Positions 36,662-50,000 of a stretch of 64,000 bases of DNA are shown here, piece by piece (position 1 is the stretch's first letter; every line of letters starts with the position of its first letter). The notes under the pieces are model-generated. The model saw nothing but the letters and a program-made list of their open reading frames with translations. It was not told where the DNA came from and did no database searches. The DNA is from Pyxicephalus adspersus (lineage: Eukaryota; Chordata; Amphibia; Anura; Pyxicephalidae): NCBI RefSeq assembly GCF_032062135.1, contig NC_092864.1, positions 14,641,266-14,705,265 of the forward strand. Reading direction: 5' to 3'. The position numbers were made by a program, and so were the translations under genes.

Positions 36662-37102
36662 TCCTGTGGCCGGGATGAGTTTTCTACAAGGGCTCGTGAG
36701 AACATCCACCAAGGACGCAATGACTGTGCACATATCCCGCACAGCCTTACCACCGTCCTCACACTGTGCCAACCCTGCAACGTTACCTAGACATTGCAAC
36801 AATGCTGGGAACAAGGACCCAGAAGAACAAATACTGTGAAAAAAAATGGGGTCATAGCAACAGACTGTACAAAATCCAGAACTGTACAGACAATACTGGA
36901 ACTCACAAGTGGGGGAGAAGAAACACTAAATGAATTACGTTCTTCATGTAGCACTTATTGTGGTGTCCATCATGTGATTGCTCAAACACCCATAATGACT
37001 GTTACAGACTGGTGTATCATGTCATGACCATACAGTGATTTCACACACTTCTGTCTTGAACATCCTTGCAATAGATAAAACAATTAAGGTAACTCTGATT
37101 AT

Positions 37103-37220
37103 TACTTTTATTAAACAGGATTATTTAGCTCCAACATATAACACAGCACTGTACAAAAAGGGGTTGCAAATGATAGATGAATACAGATAGTGACACAGGA
37201 GGAGGCGGGGGGGGACCCTG
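37103..37220 (-). mobile_element. SINE/L2-type tail, minus orientation
   Basis: ATTAAACAGGATTATTTAGC, CCAACATATAACACAGCAC and GGGGTTGCAAATGATAGATG identify a diverged copy, about 440 bp downstream of the mucin-like stop codon. Confidence 0.65.
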
Positions 37221-38068
37221 TCCCAATAATGAAGTCTTTTTGGCTACAGAATTGTCATTACGTCAAATATAGAAGGAGCATGTTCAGGTTTCTTTAATCT
37301 TGAAAATTAAGAAAAACCATGGTCCGAGTTTTAGTAATGGCGACAGGTCTATTAAACTTCTGATATTAGTTCTCCCAAACCCTCAGGAGCTCATCAGAGC
37401 TATATGCAAAGAAAAGCTGCCAGAGCTCACTAGGTGCCTGGCTGGGACAGTTCTCCAAAGGAGTATAAAACGGGACCAAGAACACAACCACCTATTTTTG
37501 GGACAGGAATACAGAAAGTAAAGCGGCCAATGAGGGCACCATGTTTCAGATGGGTGAGAACTTCTTCGGCATCACCTAACCGTTTCCTGCACTGTGCAGG
37601 ACAGAGTTGTCAATTGACTGCTCAGTCCTGCAGGTGCGGCAACACCACTATGAACAAAACATGGCATCTGGCTATCATTGAGCTCCAATTGTTACACAGG
37701 GAGAGCCATGTTCTCCCTGTGTAATCCATAAGCTTGATATATCAGTTTGACTGCCTGGGTCTTATTCTCCATTCATCCATTTGTAGTTTTTGCAATGCCA
37801 ATTTAAAAATCTGCAGGGCACTTTGGCATCATCTTGGATACCAGAGGACCTGGTCCAGGCATTTTTAGCATCATCAATGCCAGCAGCCTCCAAACATATA
37901 TAGCCAAGTTTATGGACCCCGACCATCAGATCTACTATATAATCAGAAGGACATGGGCAACCCTCAATGCTTTTGGTATTTCCTGTGATGGGCACTGGTA
38001 AGGTCACAGTCTACACATTTTAGAAAATTGTAAACCAATCTTACAGTCACAGTTTGGTGAATCCCTTT

Positions 38069-38660
38069 TTATTATTATAAAACATGATTTATATAGCACC
38101 AACATATTATGCAGCGGTGTACAATAAATAGGGGATGCAAATGACAGACTGATACAGACAGTAACACAGGAGGAGGAGAGGACCCTGCAAAGAGCTTACA
38201 ATCTATGAGGTGGGGAGGCAGCACACAATAGGATGGGGGTATGGAGTGGTGGGAAGTAGTGTTGAGTTTTATAAGATAGAAGCCGGGTAGGCAAGTTTGA
38301 AAAGATGGGTTTTGAACGCTCTTTTAAATGAGCAGAAAGTAGGAGCAAGCTGAATAGGATGAAGAAGACTATTCCAGAAATTTGGGGAAGCTCTAGAAAA
38401 GTCTTGGAGCCGTGCTTGTGATTAGTCAGTCACTGGAGTAGCGAAGAGAGTGGCTGGGGGAGATTTTTCTATCAGGTCAGAAAGGTGAGTGGGACAAGCG
38501 GAGGGATTTGAATGCAAAGCACAGGAGCTTGCATTTGATTCTAGGGTGAAATGGAAGCCAACGAAGAGAAGATAAAAGAGATGCAGCAGAAGAACAGTGG
38601 GAAGGATGAATAAGCCTTTCCATGTTCCAGCATGACCGCTGCCCAATGTACAAAGCCAGC
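38069..38660 (-). mobile_element. Longer LINE/L2-like 3' end, minus orientation
   Basis: It starts with the same tail as the short copies (ATTTATATAGCACCAACATA, CAGGAGGAGGAGAGGACCCT, GAGCTTACAATCTATGAGG) but continues about 450 bp further through GATGGGTTTTGAACGCTC and AGGAGCAAGCTGAATAGGA. This suggests a longer piece of the LINE or parent element that donated the tail. The far edge is approximate. Confidence 0.5.
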
Positions 38661-39473
38661 TTTGAAGACACGGATTGGAAAGTCTGGTGTGGAGGAATCT
38701 AAGTGCATTATAGGGGTCTTCGAATGGGATCCAGCCTCCAAAACGACATACATTTTTTGATTGGATGGTTGCAAGAAGAGTCAGACGGGCCATATGCACC
38801 TCTATGGTTGTAGTTCAGGACATCTCAATCGGTAATTAGTTTTTATCACACACAGTCCACATTTTCTGTCCAGGCCCTTATTGCACCTAGTGGGTATTAA
38901 TCATATTTTATGATAAGCTTTTTTTTTGCTACAATATTGCCAAGAACATAACATATTAATAGAGCTTCTAAAATTTGAGGAATCTCATCTCAGTGTAAAA
39001 CGATGCCTGGAAGGGTGACAACCAAAAAGGGTGACAGCTCAGCGAGGTTCAGCCAAAAACCAATGGTTTACGATTTTATACTTCAAAAAAAAAAAAAAAA
39101 ACTAAGTCTTTAAAAACCATACAAGGCTGTGCCCTTTTCTACCTTTTTTCTTCAATGTATTTCTGCAAAGCCCCACCAGATCCTGTGAAACCTGGTACCA
39201 GCAACAAATTGTGACCCGTTGGTTCAAACACTGCACTCCAATCACATTCCATGGTGAAACATATGGAGGGGCTCCACACTGCATGATTTGTTTGCAATTC
39301 TTTGAAGCATGTGCTGTGTTACCTACCTCACTTTCTAATGTAAGTTTTGTTTAGAAGGGCAGTGACTGGTCAGAGATAATCTAAAAATTTAATTGGTTAC
39401 CCTTTATCTTGCCCCAGGTTTTCTTAGCACCAATGAGCCCCTTAGGAGCCCCATAGAAGCCCCCCTAAGCCAG

Positions 39474-39479
39474 AATAAA
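39474..39479 (+). terminator. Candidate polyadenylation hexamer, plus strand
   Basis: AATAAA on the plus strand, followed by an A run. It could end a 2.8-kb 3' UTR of the mucin-like gene. It faces the minus-strand hexamer at 39516-39521 only 36 bp away. Confidence 0.3.
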
Positions 39480-39515
39480 AAAAACCCGACAGTCAGCAGT
39501 TAAGAGCAACCATAC

Positions 39516-39521
39516 TTTATT
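39516..39521 (-). terminator. TNRC6A: Candidate distal polyadenylation signal of TNRC6A
   Basis: TTTATT on the plus strand is AATAAA on the minus strand. About 40-50 bases downstream on the minus strand is a G/T-rich element (GTCGGGTTTTTTTT). Other minus-strand AATAAA sites nearer the stop are at 46141-46146, 41568-41573 and 41441-41446, so alternative ends are likely. Confidence 0.4.
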
Positions 39522-42500
39522 ACATAACAAGCTTCATAAAACAAAAAAATAATAACAGGAAGCATTCAAGCATTTGAACAATACAATAAGATGCTGTAAA
39601 AAGAAACGCTCCATTCAAGTGTTTGGAGGGCAGCTAAACATTGAGATACTTTATACCTTCACCTGGGAAGTGTCACAAAGCTAGCTTTGGTTTTTTTTTT
39701 TGTTTTTTTGTTATTTTTTATTATTTTTGTTACTTTTTCATAATTAGGCCCCATAAAAGTGCGAGTGAAACCTGAAATACAATTATTATAGGTCTCCGGC
39801 TCACACCATTAGTCATTTTCATTGTTGGAGGGGGGAAAGCTCTGCCATGCACAGTATTTATAATACCAAAGCAGAAGACTCTTCCCCCCCCCTTTTCAGT
39901 AATAAGTCCGGGGCCAGCGTTTACTACAGTACTGTATTGTAATAAGTTACAGATAAAGTGTTCTTAATTGAAATACAGAAGGCTGACTTTGAAATGATTA
40001 CCTTTACAAGGATCACAGCGCACCCAATTGGCAGATCGTTAGACCAATTTGCCTAGCTACAACAATACAAAATAAAAAACACCATTTGTGCTAGTAAGAG
40101 CACCAGGGGAAAAATAGCAGGACATCAATGTGCTAAATATAAGAAAATAAAAGAAAAAAAAGAAAGAAAAATGCTATTTTAGTCACTGCTGGGTTGTTCT
40201 TTAACTGAGGTATAAAAGGCCGTAAGAGTACTCAAGTGTTAATATCAAATGTAAAATCCAAGCGGCTGTGTCCTGTATATATTTTTCAAGTTACGAGTTT
40301 TAGTGCAGGATAGTACAGTTAGAAAAATGTTCTGGCAGACTCCTCTAATGCTGTGGGCTGCACATAGAACGAGGCGGCCAATTTGTCCCCCTTTGTTTCT
40401 TCCGAGCTGGCCACTGGGTCAGTTGGTGATCCGACCCGTTTGACCACCGGGCTATAGATTCTGTGGACACCATGTGTAGCTTTGAGCTCACCAGAACCCA
40501 GAAACATTGCTGAGGCATGATACTGAAGAACAAAAAGTCCGGCTGTCCTATGTGCAAGCGACAGGTTCTCTTTTCCCAGAAAAGCTAAGGCTATATTGTT
40601 TCTATACCAGGAACCAACGCTGAAGTGTTTTTGTCTCATACAATATTACACTTCTCTTCTGATTATTCAACACGTCACACCACTAAATACAGTCCGATCG
40701 GATCTAGGCTTTAGAATCATTATTTGTCAGACTGCATTCAAAGTAAAATGAGATTAAAAAATAGCTTCCAAATAAGTCACAAAAGAGAAGAAAAAAATTA
40801 AAACAAACCAACTATTCAAAGGCTAAGCAGCAAAAAAAAAAAAAAAAAACATGATTCATTAATCTCTTAAACTTCATCAATCAAAAAAACAAAATAGTAA
40901 AATGTACAATCATTTCTATTTGTAAACAGTTAAAAGCCACAAGTTGATTTTTGTATCGTATCGACACAAAATCAGAATCAAGGCAATGAGTTGATGGCAA
41001 TGTGTGTAACTAGAAAGACGCCGGGTCCTCCGATATAGATTGGGGCTCCGCCAGCTTTTGGGAAGAAGCTTGGTTTTAAGCTAGAAACGTTAATGCACCT
41101 AATCCTTAGAATCGTTTGCTATAATATATACAAATAAAATATAAGTTGTAGGTATATATACTGGCTTGGTGGCCCCCAATCTAAATTGGCAGAACCGGCG
41201 GGTTCATTGTGCTCCTGTTGTCCCCACAGACAGTGGCTGCGTTTAAAGTGTCCCTTTTAGCCATTTTTTTAAGAATTAAGCTCAAGCCTGGCCCGTCGGC
41301 TCACATAACCTAGAGAAGGTCTCAGGTTGCCTTCCCTAAATTCTGGTGCACGGGGAGGTTTACCTGAACATTGGTCTAGGCCTCTAGATATCAAACTAGG
41401 CAAAATTAAAGCAGCGTGAAATTAAAGTGAACCTTCCTGCTTTATTTTTAAGATTTGTGACGAATGTAAAACGCGTAAGGCAGGGCGGTGAGATGAGGCT
41501 TGTAAACTGGTCACCATATTCTGCTATGTAGGTAAAGGCAGGTAAGTACTCTTAGTGAGATGGTTTCTTTATTATGTTCAAATTCAAGAATATGCAATGA
41601 ATATGAATGTATTAGGGAAAGGTTAGGCTCCTTATTGGGTCCCCATTGCTATCTGGGGCTTTGGGATTTTCCCCTCCCCTTCAAGTGAGGGAAAATTTGC
41701 AAGAAGGACTAAAGCAAGCTTATTTTCTAGTTCTTCCTCATTAACAACTCATATTCCAATACCATTCTACCTCTGTATTCCAGAACATTCTCTACAGCAT
41801 TTTTAGACCCCGATGGAAAACCTAAACAACCCGGAAACGCCTTGGCTTTTTAATACAGTTCAGGTGAAAATATATATTCCATTAAACTAAGTCTGGAGTT
41901 ACACTATAAAGATATAAGAACATGATAAGAATAAATCTTACCAATATTTGGAGCAATCTACTGTCTTTGGTGGGAACGTTGGATGGTTGCATATACAAAC
42001 TTTGCTTCCCGCTTACAAGATTGTAATTTTTAGTTTTTGGCTCTCACATCTGTGGCTCAGCTCAGACGAATAACAACAAAATACAATCTGTAGACGGCTT
42101 GTCCTGCACTTGGTTTTATCTCACATTATTTAGTAAGGATCTTAATACACGAGGAGAGAAGAAACCAAAATTCGGCATAGTTAATACAATCATGAGGAAA
42201 TGAAACAAGTCAAATCAAATAGAACTTTCAAGTAAACTTCACACGAGAGGTGAGCATGTTCTCAGTGAAAACAAGCTGTAATGTCCCTTGAATAACAAAC
42301 TGTTTGCATAGAAGCAAAATTTCCAAGCACGTCGGCAGGTAGGTAGCCTGGATGTTACAACAGGAAATGGACACCAACAGAATGCACGAAGATCACAGAA
42401 CTAGCTGGCCCTCGATATTCGTCTTTCTTACCACGGCTTATAAAACAACGATGACCAAACCAGGCTCTGAAGAGTAGCTGTAGTGCTGCGGTGGAGGTGG

Positions 42501-43279
42501 CCAGGGCACTGCCTCCATTTCTGACGACTGGGATGGGTTTAGAGAATCTCAGAAGGGTGTTTTTAGGGCTCATCCACTAGCTGAGCTCCATGCCTCTTCG
42601 TAGAGCCAATGTAAGGAGGTTATGAACGGGTTCATCCTGCCACAATAAGTAACTTTGTTGGTGGGCTTTGTCAGAACTGCTTCTCTCTATAAAAAGAGAA
42701 CGAAAAAGCAGCTTGAAGCAGACTGATGCAGCTTAGGAGGTCACCTGCGGGTTAATGAACTGAGTGACCTGAAGCAAAGCAGGATGCACCTGAAGTGCAC
42801 TGCATCAACACTGGCATCAAGGCGGATCTCAACTAAAAACTGTAAAGTTATGTTCTAGAAATAATAATTGTTGCTATGTAGCAAAACATTTTGTCTCAAA
42901 TAAAAAATATGGTGCACTTTTAGTTATATTAAGGTGGGCTGGGCACTCCGGTGGCTCTTATCTGTAGTGTGAGATGTAAAGCCCGGAACAGACGTCAGAT
43001 GATTGTCGCCGGAAGCCAGGTTTTGCGGAAGTTTCCAATGACACTAGCTCTGTGTACACTGCACTGGAAGAGGGGAGGAGTGAGCAGCGCCCCACTGTGC
43101 TCTCCTTCAAAGTTGTGCACATTGGTCGTTTCCGATTGCCACAGCAGACTGTACAAGCAGGTCTGTTCATCATGGGCGATAAATCAGCTAATGTGTGTAC
43201 AGAGCTTAAGATGCTGCTGCCTCCAAAAGCCTTGGAACGAGATCTGGTAATGTTATTAGGAGGCTGCTGATGAAGCAAA

Positions 43280-43340
43280 ACCCTGGCTCTACCAAGATGG
43301 ACACCTTCACACAGCAGCACAAGGCATGGTAAGGCAGTAA
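43280..43340 (+). repeat. Dispersed repeat piece shared with 29868-29930
   Basis: It matches the intron 7 copy in its CTCTACCAAGATGG and CACAAGGCATGGTAAGG blocks, with a variable middle. It sits in the convergent interval between the two genes. Confidence 0.45.
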
Positions 43341-45145
43341 AGGGGAAAAGGTTAGACGCAGAGAGGCCACAATACTGGTGACTGGTTCATCTGATTGGCT
43401 TTACTTTGGGCACAGGTTCAGGTCACATGAACTTCTCTACCCACATTGCTGTAGCAGAAGCAAAAGGTGGCAGAGGTCTTATATGGAATTTTATGAATAT
43501 ACAAACACTCATCACTGAATTTATAAAGCACAATGTGGAGCCTCCACCAAAGCAATAAAATACAGAAGTCCTTCAATATGATTAAAACAAAGCAGTTCCC
43601 TGACAGATATCAGACCACATCTAATAAAACCTAAACAACAATATGACGGACATAAGAGAACAGATAGAAGAGATTGCACTGACAGGCAGAACGCCCAATG
43701 AGCGGCATATTCAGAAATAAACAGCAATGTGCAGGGCGCAGCAACCAACAATTCGTGTTCATGGAGAAGACTTCATTAAAATGAAATCTGATTTGTTGTT
43801 GGGGGGTTACCGCAGATCTATCTGTTTAGCGTTCTGAATGAGCCGATTATCGATGCTACGGGACAATCTAGACCCATTTCAGGAAGTTCTTAGCTTGTAA
43901 CGATAAGGCGATTTGGGTTTGTTCCTGTAAACATGAACACACGGGAGATCACAATCTCATAAGGGGACGTCGGTGACCTCATACTGCATTCTTGGTGATG
44001 TCACTGCTGATGGACGTAATGGCTGAATCCACAGTAAAGCAATGTACTGAATAGGCATTGTACATGCACTGCGCACAGAAGTGCCGCCATCTCCTCCCCA
44101 TCCCTAACCTAAACCACTTGCTAGAGGCTGCCATTGCCCAAACTAAAAATGGCTTCCTCCACTCTATTTAACTCATTTTTGCTGATGAAGCACAGAATAT
44201 ACCTACATATAGCTTAAAAATACCAAGTCTTTAATAAAAAAAAAAAAAATTGCACCAAATCTGCAAAAGTTAAAAAGAGGCACCCATCACCCTCAGTGAT
44301 CAGACTCCCCCGTGTATGGCCAACTTATGGAGGACCACAGCTTACAGACAGAAAAGTGAAGGAAAAGAGATCTTAGGAATTTACTGCATGCAACACTTCC
44401 TTTTACCTTATTCCCTACACAAGATGACCCTAAAACAACACAACGCCCCATCGGGGCAGCAAGGCCTTGCACAAGGTTCAAATATGTAAATGAGCTGCTT
44501 GAGGCATTCACAAGCATGTGAGAAGTAAAAGCTCTGGGATTTAATTATTAGATATATCAGGGTAACAATATGAACCTGGGGTCCCCCCAGCGTCCTATTA
44601 GCAGCTCTTGTGAAGAAACCAGCAGTCAGCTTTGATTCTGCCCGAAATGACCGCATGCAGAGCAGCAATGCAGGAAATGTCATTACAATTGGGCTTTGAA
44701 GGAATAAAACTTTACCGATAAACCTGTGAACGACATTCAGCTCTTTTACATAACTGAAAAGGCATTTCTGATTTAAAGAAAACCCGTACCAAGAGTGATA
44801 ATGGAGGTTGCCATGGCGGACTTCCTAAAATAAATAAATTAGTTGCCTGGCTGTCCCTGGCTCCGGTACCTCCTGAACCAAGCATGCAGATCAGCCAGTT
44901 ACACTGCTGCCATGCTTCATCATCTGCATGCTTGCTCCATGTCAGTGCGTGGAGGTAACAAAGCTGTCAGGTCAGGATGACAGTCAGGTGATTTTTTAGG
45001 AGAGATCGGCCACACCAGCCTTCATTCTTTCAATGGAATTCCTTTAGCTACATAAAACCTGTACACCTCCCCTTCCCCAAGCACCACCAGCATGCCTCCA
45101 GGATTAAAGCAAAATTCTTATCCTAGAGTTTCAATAGTGCCCTAA

Positions 45146-45323
45146 AGACATAAGTCCAGGCCAATCAAATACAAGATTTCATACGATATACAGACTGAAG
45201 CCTGAGCCAATCAAATACAAGGTGTCATACAATTGCTCCACAGACCTAAGTCCAGGCCAATCAAATGCAAGGTCTCAATGCTCTACAGACCGAAGCCTGA
45301 ATCAATCAAAAGCAAGGCAATAC
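45146..45323 (+). repeat. CCAAT-containing minisatellite, 4 diverged units
   Basis: Units of about 46-50 bp start at 45146, 45192, 45242 and 45287. Each has AGAC, then TAAGTCCAGG or GAAGCCTGA, then the CCAATCAAAT-like core and ACAAGGT. Units alternate between the two second-block types, so the real period may be a dimer of about 95 bp. It lies in the probable TNRC6A 3' UTR. Confidence 0.78.
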
Positions 45324-46674
45324 AGTGGACCGCGGCTTCTATTACCAGAGCTCCCCAGCGGAGGCGCCGGCGAGGAACTGTAACTGAAGCTTTTGCTGGA
45401 AAAGTACAGAACTTTGGGTTTACTGGCTTTTAATGTGGGGACAAACCAGGAGCAGTAGTTGCTGTAACTCCCCATAGAAAAGGGGGAAAATAGGACACAA
45501 CATCAAAAAAAACAAAAAAACAAAAACAAAAGAAGTTTGGGGAGTAAGACAGGAGAGAAATTGCTGGTAACTCCTGCTCCTCCCAAGAATGTGCGATTGG
45601 AAGGATTACAGGTCAGATTTTACACATTTTTACCCTTGTTCAGTTTTTGAATTCTTTGACCAAACAAGCAGAATACCATTTATGGCAAATAAACAAAAAA
45701 ATTATAATGTAACTTGTTCCTTTGTTATTAAGTATTTGCAATCATTCACTTCTAAACATAAACACTTTTTTTTTTCTTTTTTTCTTCTTTTTACAACACA
45801 ATCAGCCCAGTACTCGGTTACAATGTGCATAAATGTGCATAGTTACTAAATAATCAGCTTAAGGGAAAAAAAAAAAAAAAAAAACAGACGGACGTAGCAT
45901 AGAACATGAATAAAACACTGTCACAAAGTGAAGACACTGAGCCACTTAATTAAAGTAAAAAGAAAAATCAACTAAGTCATTATCGGCAAATCTTCAGACT
46001 ACTCGCTAAAAAGACACAGCATGTAAAGTAAAAAGCTGACAAAACTTGGCTTTAGAAAGCTTTTAAAAGGGGGGATTTTTTTTGGCAGAGTCTTTGAGAA
46101 TTAGCACAGTTCGTGCCACTTGCATTATATAGTGATCTTTTTTATTCTTACTGGGGATTAAGGGGTCACCTATCGTAGTATACATATTATTCCTGAGAGC
46201 CAGTCTATTGTTTTTTTTTTTTTTTTTTGAAGAACACGCTAAAGTAAACAGTTACACTTGAGCTGTAAAATAATATAAGTGTTTGACGCACTTTTTCAGT
46301 GCAACCTAGGCAAACGTAGGGACGGGGGGAAATGGGGTTACTAGCTTGGAAGTACAAACCCAGAGAAAGGACATAATAAACTGGAATTTAAAAACGAAGG
46401 AACAGCTCATTGTACGCAGTTCTATTATGAATAGCACTAATGTGGAAGTGTAAATATAGATTTTTTTTCTTTACTTTCCTCTATTTCACATTATAATATT
46501 GGCCTGCATGATTCAAGTATTTAAAACTGATATGTTTTGGGCTAAAACAAAAAGAAATAAAAAGTGGGAAGTGTGCAGAAGAGCTGGCTGCAGATAAGCC
46601 CTGCAGAGGTTTTCACCGAGAGTCCAGCCAGGGGGCTGATTATTAACAATCATCTGAGGTCATGGGTGACTAGG

Positions 46675-47041
46675 CTACATGGGCTCTCCGTTTAAGTGAT
46701 CGACAGGGAGGAAAGCGCTGACAGGCGACGGGCTGCTCAGACCTCTGCCATCGCTGGCCGGGGCTCCCCACAGGCTTGTGGAATAATTTGGGGTGCCCCA
46801 GAGAGAAGTGCCATGAAGGTCTCCAGAGCTAGAGCCAGAAGCTCCTGGGCTGTTCCAGTGATTGATATCTCCGCGGGTCGAGATGCTATGAGGGCTATCC
46901 AAGGATCCTAGCCGGGTATGTCCGGAGCCCAGGGACTGCCAGCCAGAGGAAGGGGTCATGGACTGGCCTTGTGCAAAGAAACGACTTATCTCCTCTTCGC
47001 TGGCAAACTCGGCAAGGATAGTAGTGTTTCCTAAAACACAC
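46675..47041 (-). CDS. TNRC6A: TNRC6A last exon: RRM end and C-terminus
   Basis: 367 nt ending in TAG. It encodes [20 protein letters not shown] (end of RRM), then [20 protein letters not shown] and [20 protein letters not shown], ending DHLNGEPM. Part of it (46849-46909) has a diverged copy at 48179-48239 in an upstream intron. Confidence 0.96.
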
Positions 47042-50000
47042 CTGTTGGGAGACAAGAACCAGAAGAATTGGTGTGAAAACTTAGTCTGCTATGATTGATA
47101 TAAAGTGGATGGTTAATATATCAAGTCTTTTTCTTGAGGAGGCAAACTAATGAAGATATAAAATATCCGAAAGGCAAAGCTCTAACACTCACAGGCAAAA
47201 AAAACTTGCTAAGCCTCATCCCCACATATTTCTATTGCCACATTAATGTCTAATAGGAAGGTGTAGTGGAAGCAAGAAGGCTTAGGGCCAACATCAGCAC
47301 CCTGCTGCCCTGGAGTAGAGTAAGTATGTCCTGGACTGTTTTATACCTAATATCGTAACAACCAACTATTGAAAAACAGCCAACTAGCTATTTCATAGCT
47401 CAGCTCTATAAAGCTTGCAATCGTACTTGTAGGCAAAAAGGCATTAGTCTGGTCTTACAACAAAAGGGCAACCAGTCACTTTCTAGATACAAATAAAGGC
47501 CAAGGATCAGTGTATAAAAAGAAAAACAAGCAAGACTTACATGTGCAGAGACTTTTGTGCCTTTACTACCTCTTCCTTGGAACTGTAACGGACCAGGGCA
47601 GTACCGTGGGGCAGGTTCAGGTGGAATGTAATCAGAGGTCCGTGCTGCATGCACAGAGTACGCAGGGTGGAGCCATCAATCTGAGGACAAAGACAAATAG
47701 GTGAGCATAGAGCAATAGCCAACAGGGTGAAATGTTACTCATTGGAAAGCACAACTCACTTGAGGTGTTAGGTTTTTCAAAACGAGCCAATTGGTTATTC
47801 TCCCTGAGCTGCTATCACTCCAAGCAGAACCTAGAGAGGCAAAGACAAACAAAAATGAAGAATAAGAAAAACATGTTTTCACCATGACGGAATGTTTTTC
47901 ATTAACAGATTTCACATTCCAATTTTAATAAAAGCCGCTTCAAAGACTTAAAGATTGCCAACATGAAAACGTGTTTAAAATCTTTGGTCCACCATATTAG
48001 GTCCAGGCTACAACAGCTACCGGTCATTTTATTAGGCTAGAGAGCTACACTGGGATATTAGTATCTCTAGTAATAAAATCGATACGACTTCTAGCAGTAG
48101 CAACTGATCACTGTGGGGATGAAACAAATCTTTCTCCATGACGGTAGCTACACATAGCAATCTCACATTTCACATGCTGGGCTGCTCCAGTGATCAATAT
48201 CTATGCGATTCAAGATGCTATGAGTGCTCTTCAAGGCTCATGGCATGAATCCTGACTGCAACCTAAGTAGGTCAGTGCATAAAGGCACTAAAACCAGGAA
48301 TACCCATTTTTTAGGTAGCAGTGTTACCGTAATTGTTCCTGCTTTAAATGCAGCAAGTCAAACCCATCTTCAATGTTCCTCCATGACAATGAGCAGGCAA
48401 GGCTTCATCATAACAGTATTGTTGTTAGTGTTGGATCAACTTACCTGGTGTGTATCTTGAGTCAGAAGCTCCCCAGCCGCCACCAAGGCGCAGGGAGTTG
48501 TTATCCCAGGTGGACATGGGCGGCTTCTGACCAGTGAGCCCAGGTGGAGGTCTGGACGGAGCACTGATATTTTTAGATGGCAGGGGGACTTTCCACAGCT
48601 CATGAGCAAGGGAGGTGTTATTGACGGAACCAGGAGACCAAGTAGGTTTAGGATCGCTGTTTCTGACTGTTAAAGAAGGAAAATTATTTAAAATTACTCA
48701 ATGTAGTCCATCTTTCCCCCCAAGTTAACTAGCACTGTACTGGCAGACTTGTACCTGAAGTGCTTTGTGCGGTACTGCTGTGGGAGACATTGTAGGCATT
48801 GGAGGCACGAATGGATGACCAGGCACTATTTGAAGGCAGCGTGGTGTTAATAGATGAGGATGACCCTGAAAATAATGATGATACTTTCTATTAAAATGCA
48901 TATTACAAGACAACGCAGTGCTACACAAGTCAAGTCCTTTAGGTCATCAGTACTTTAACGTTGTGACAGACCGACACAAAATACCATAATTTTTATAAGA
49001 CAAGGATGTGCAAGTTCGATGCAACATTTAAATTTGAATTTGTTACAGTGTAATGTCAAAAGAAAATGGAACAAAAAACATTTCTGGCTATGCAATAACA
49101 CTTTTTGTACCAATGTTACCATATTTTGTGTCTATTTATTTGAAAATAAGGTGTGGCTTATGATCCACTATGAACCCTAAAATTCAGTTCTGTTTTATCT
49201 TCCTAAGAATTCAAAACTTTGCAGAAATAGAGAAGGTTGCAGATACTCACCACTATTTCTGTCCCTGAGGTGGTCCACACCCCGCACAGTATTAATAGAC
49301 AGATTATTGATGACACTGCCAGGAGTGACATATGGGTCAGTTTCTGGGTCAATGTTTGGATATCCTTTCCATGGCTCACCAGGACGAAATTCTGGATGAA
49401 AAAAAACAAGTCTATTAGATAACCCATGCACCAAAGGCATGGATTGTAAATGGAAGGCAAAGTCCTCCAAACCTAGCATTCTTTGTATTCCACTGAACAG
49501 CAAAAACATTTTTCTATTCACCACGATGAATATGAATGCATTTATGTTAGTTGTGCTCTGCTGCAAAACATATAGGTCATACCTGCATTGGGGTGCCATT
49601 TACAAGTGGAAAATATACTCAACCATACCCATTAGTAATGAAGCATCTGAGAGCTCATATGTCCACAATGACTTAATTCCCACTACTTTACTGGGTTGTA
49701 GGAGCTCTGACCTCCTTAATGGCAAGAATAAACTCCTCTGCATTCTCATCACTTTGTTCACCTTGGCATATACCCAAATGTTATAGTGAGCGGCGCATAA
49801 TTTGTGAACAGGTAGGTAAGAATGTCTCGTCTGCATTGCCTGTATGCTCTTTTTAAAATGTGTCCATCTATATTTAAAATAAAACACCTCTTCAAAGAAA
49901 TGTACATGTAAGATATATTGTCTCTTTATCTGGAAAGGGCTCTGAATAATCAAAAACACAAACCCCTAAAACCCACAAACCCAAAATACTTTCTCAGAAC

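Larger units (their letters stand above)
36662..39480 (+). other. Downstream region of mucin-like gene, possible 3' UTR
   Basis: After the stop at 36661 there is no AATAAA outside SINE sequence until 39474-39479. An ATTAAA at about 37348 is another candidate. The stretch holds two SINE/LINE tails (37103-37220, 38069-38660) and no convincing coding signal, so the true 3' end is unresolved. Confidence 0.4.
39500..46674 (-). other. TNRC6A: Probable TNRC6A 3' UTR / convergent interval
   Basis: No coding signal on either strand. Most of it is AT-rich unique-looking sequence with long A and T runs (for example 45867-45884 and 46209-46229) and several minus-strand AATAAA hexamers, as expected for the long AU-rich 3' UTR of a TNRC6 gene. 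Repeat-like pieces at 43280-43340 and possibly 44780-45040, and the minisatellite at 45146-45323, mean the UTR may be shorter than the full 7.2 kb. Confidence 0.4.
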
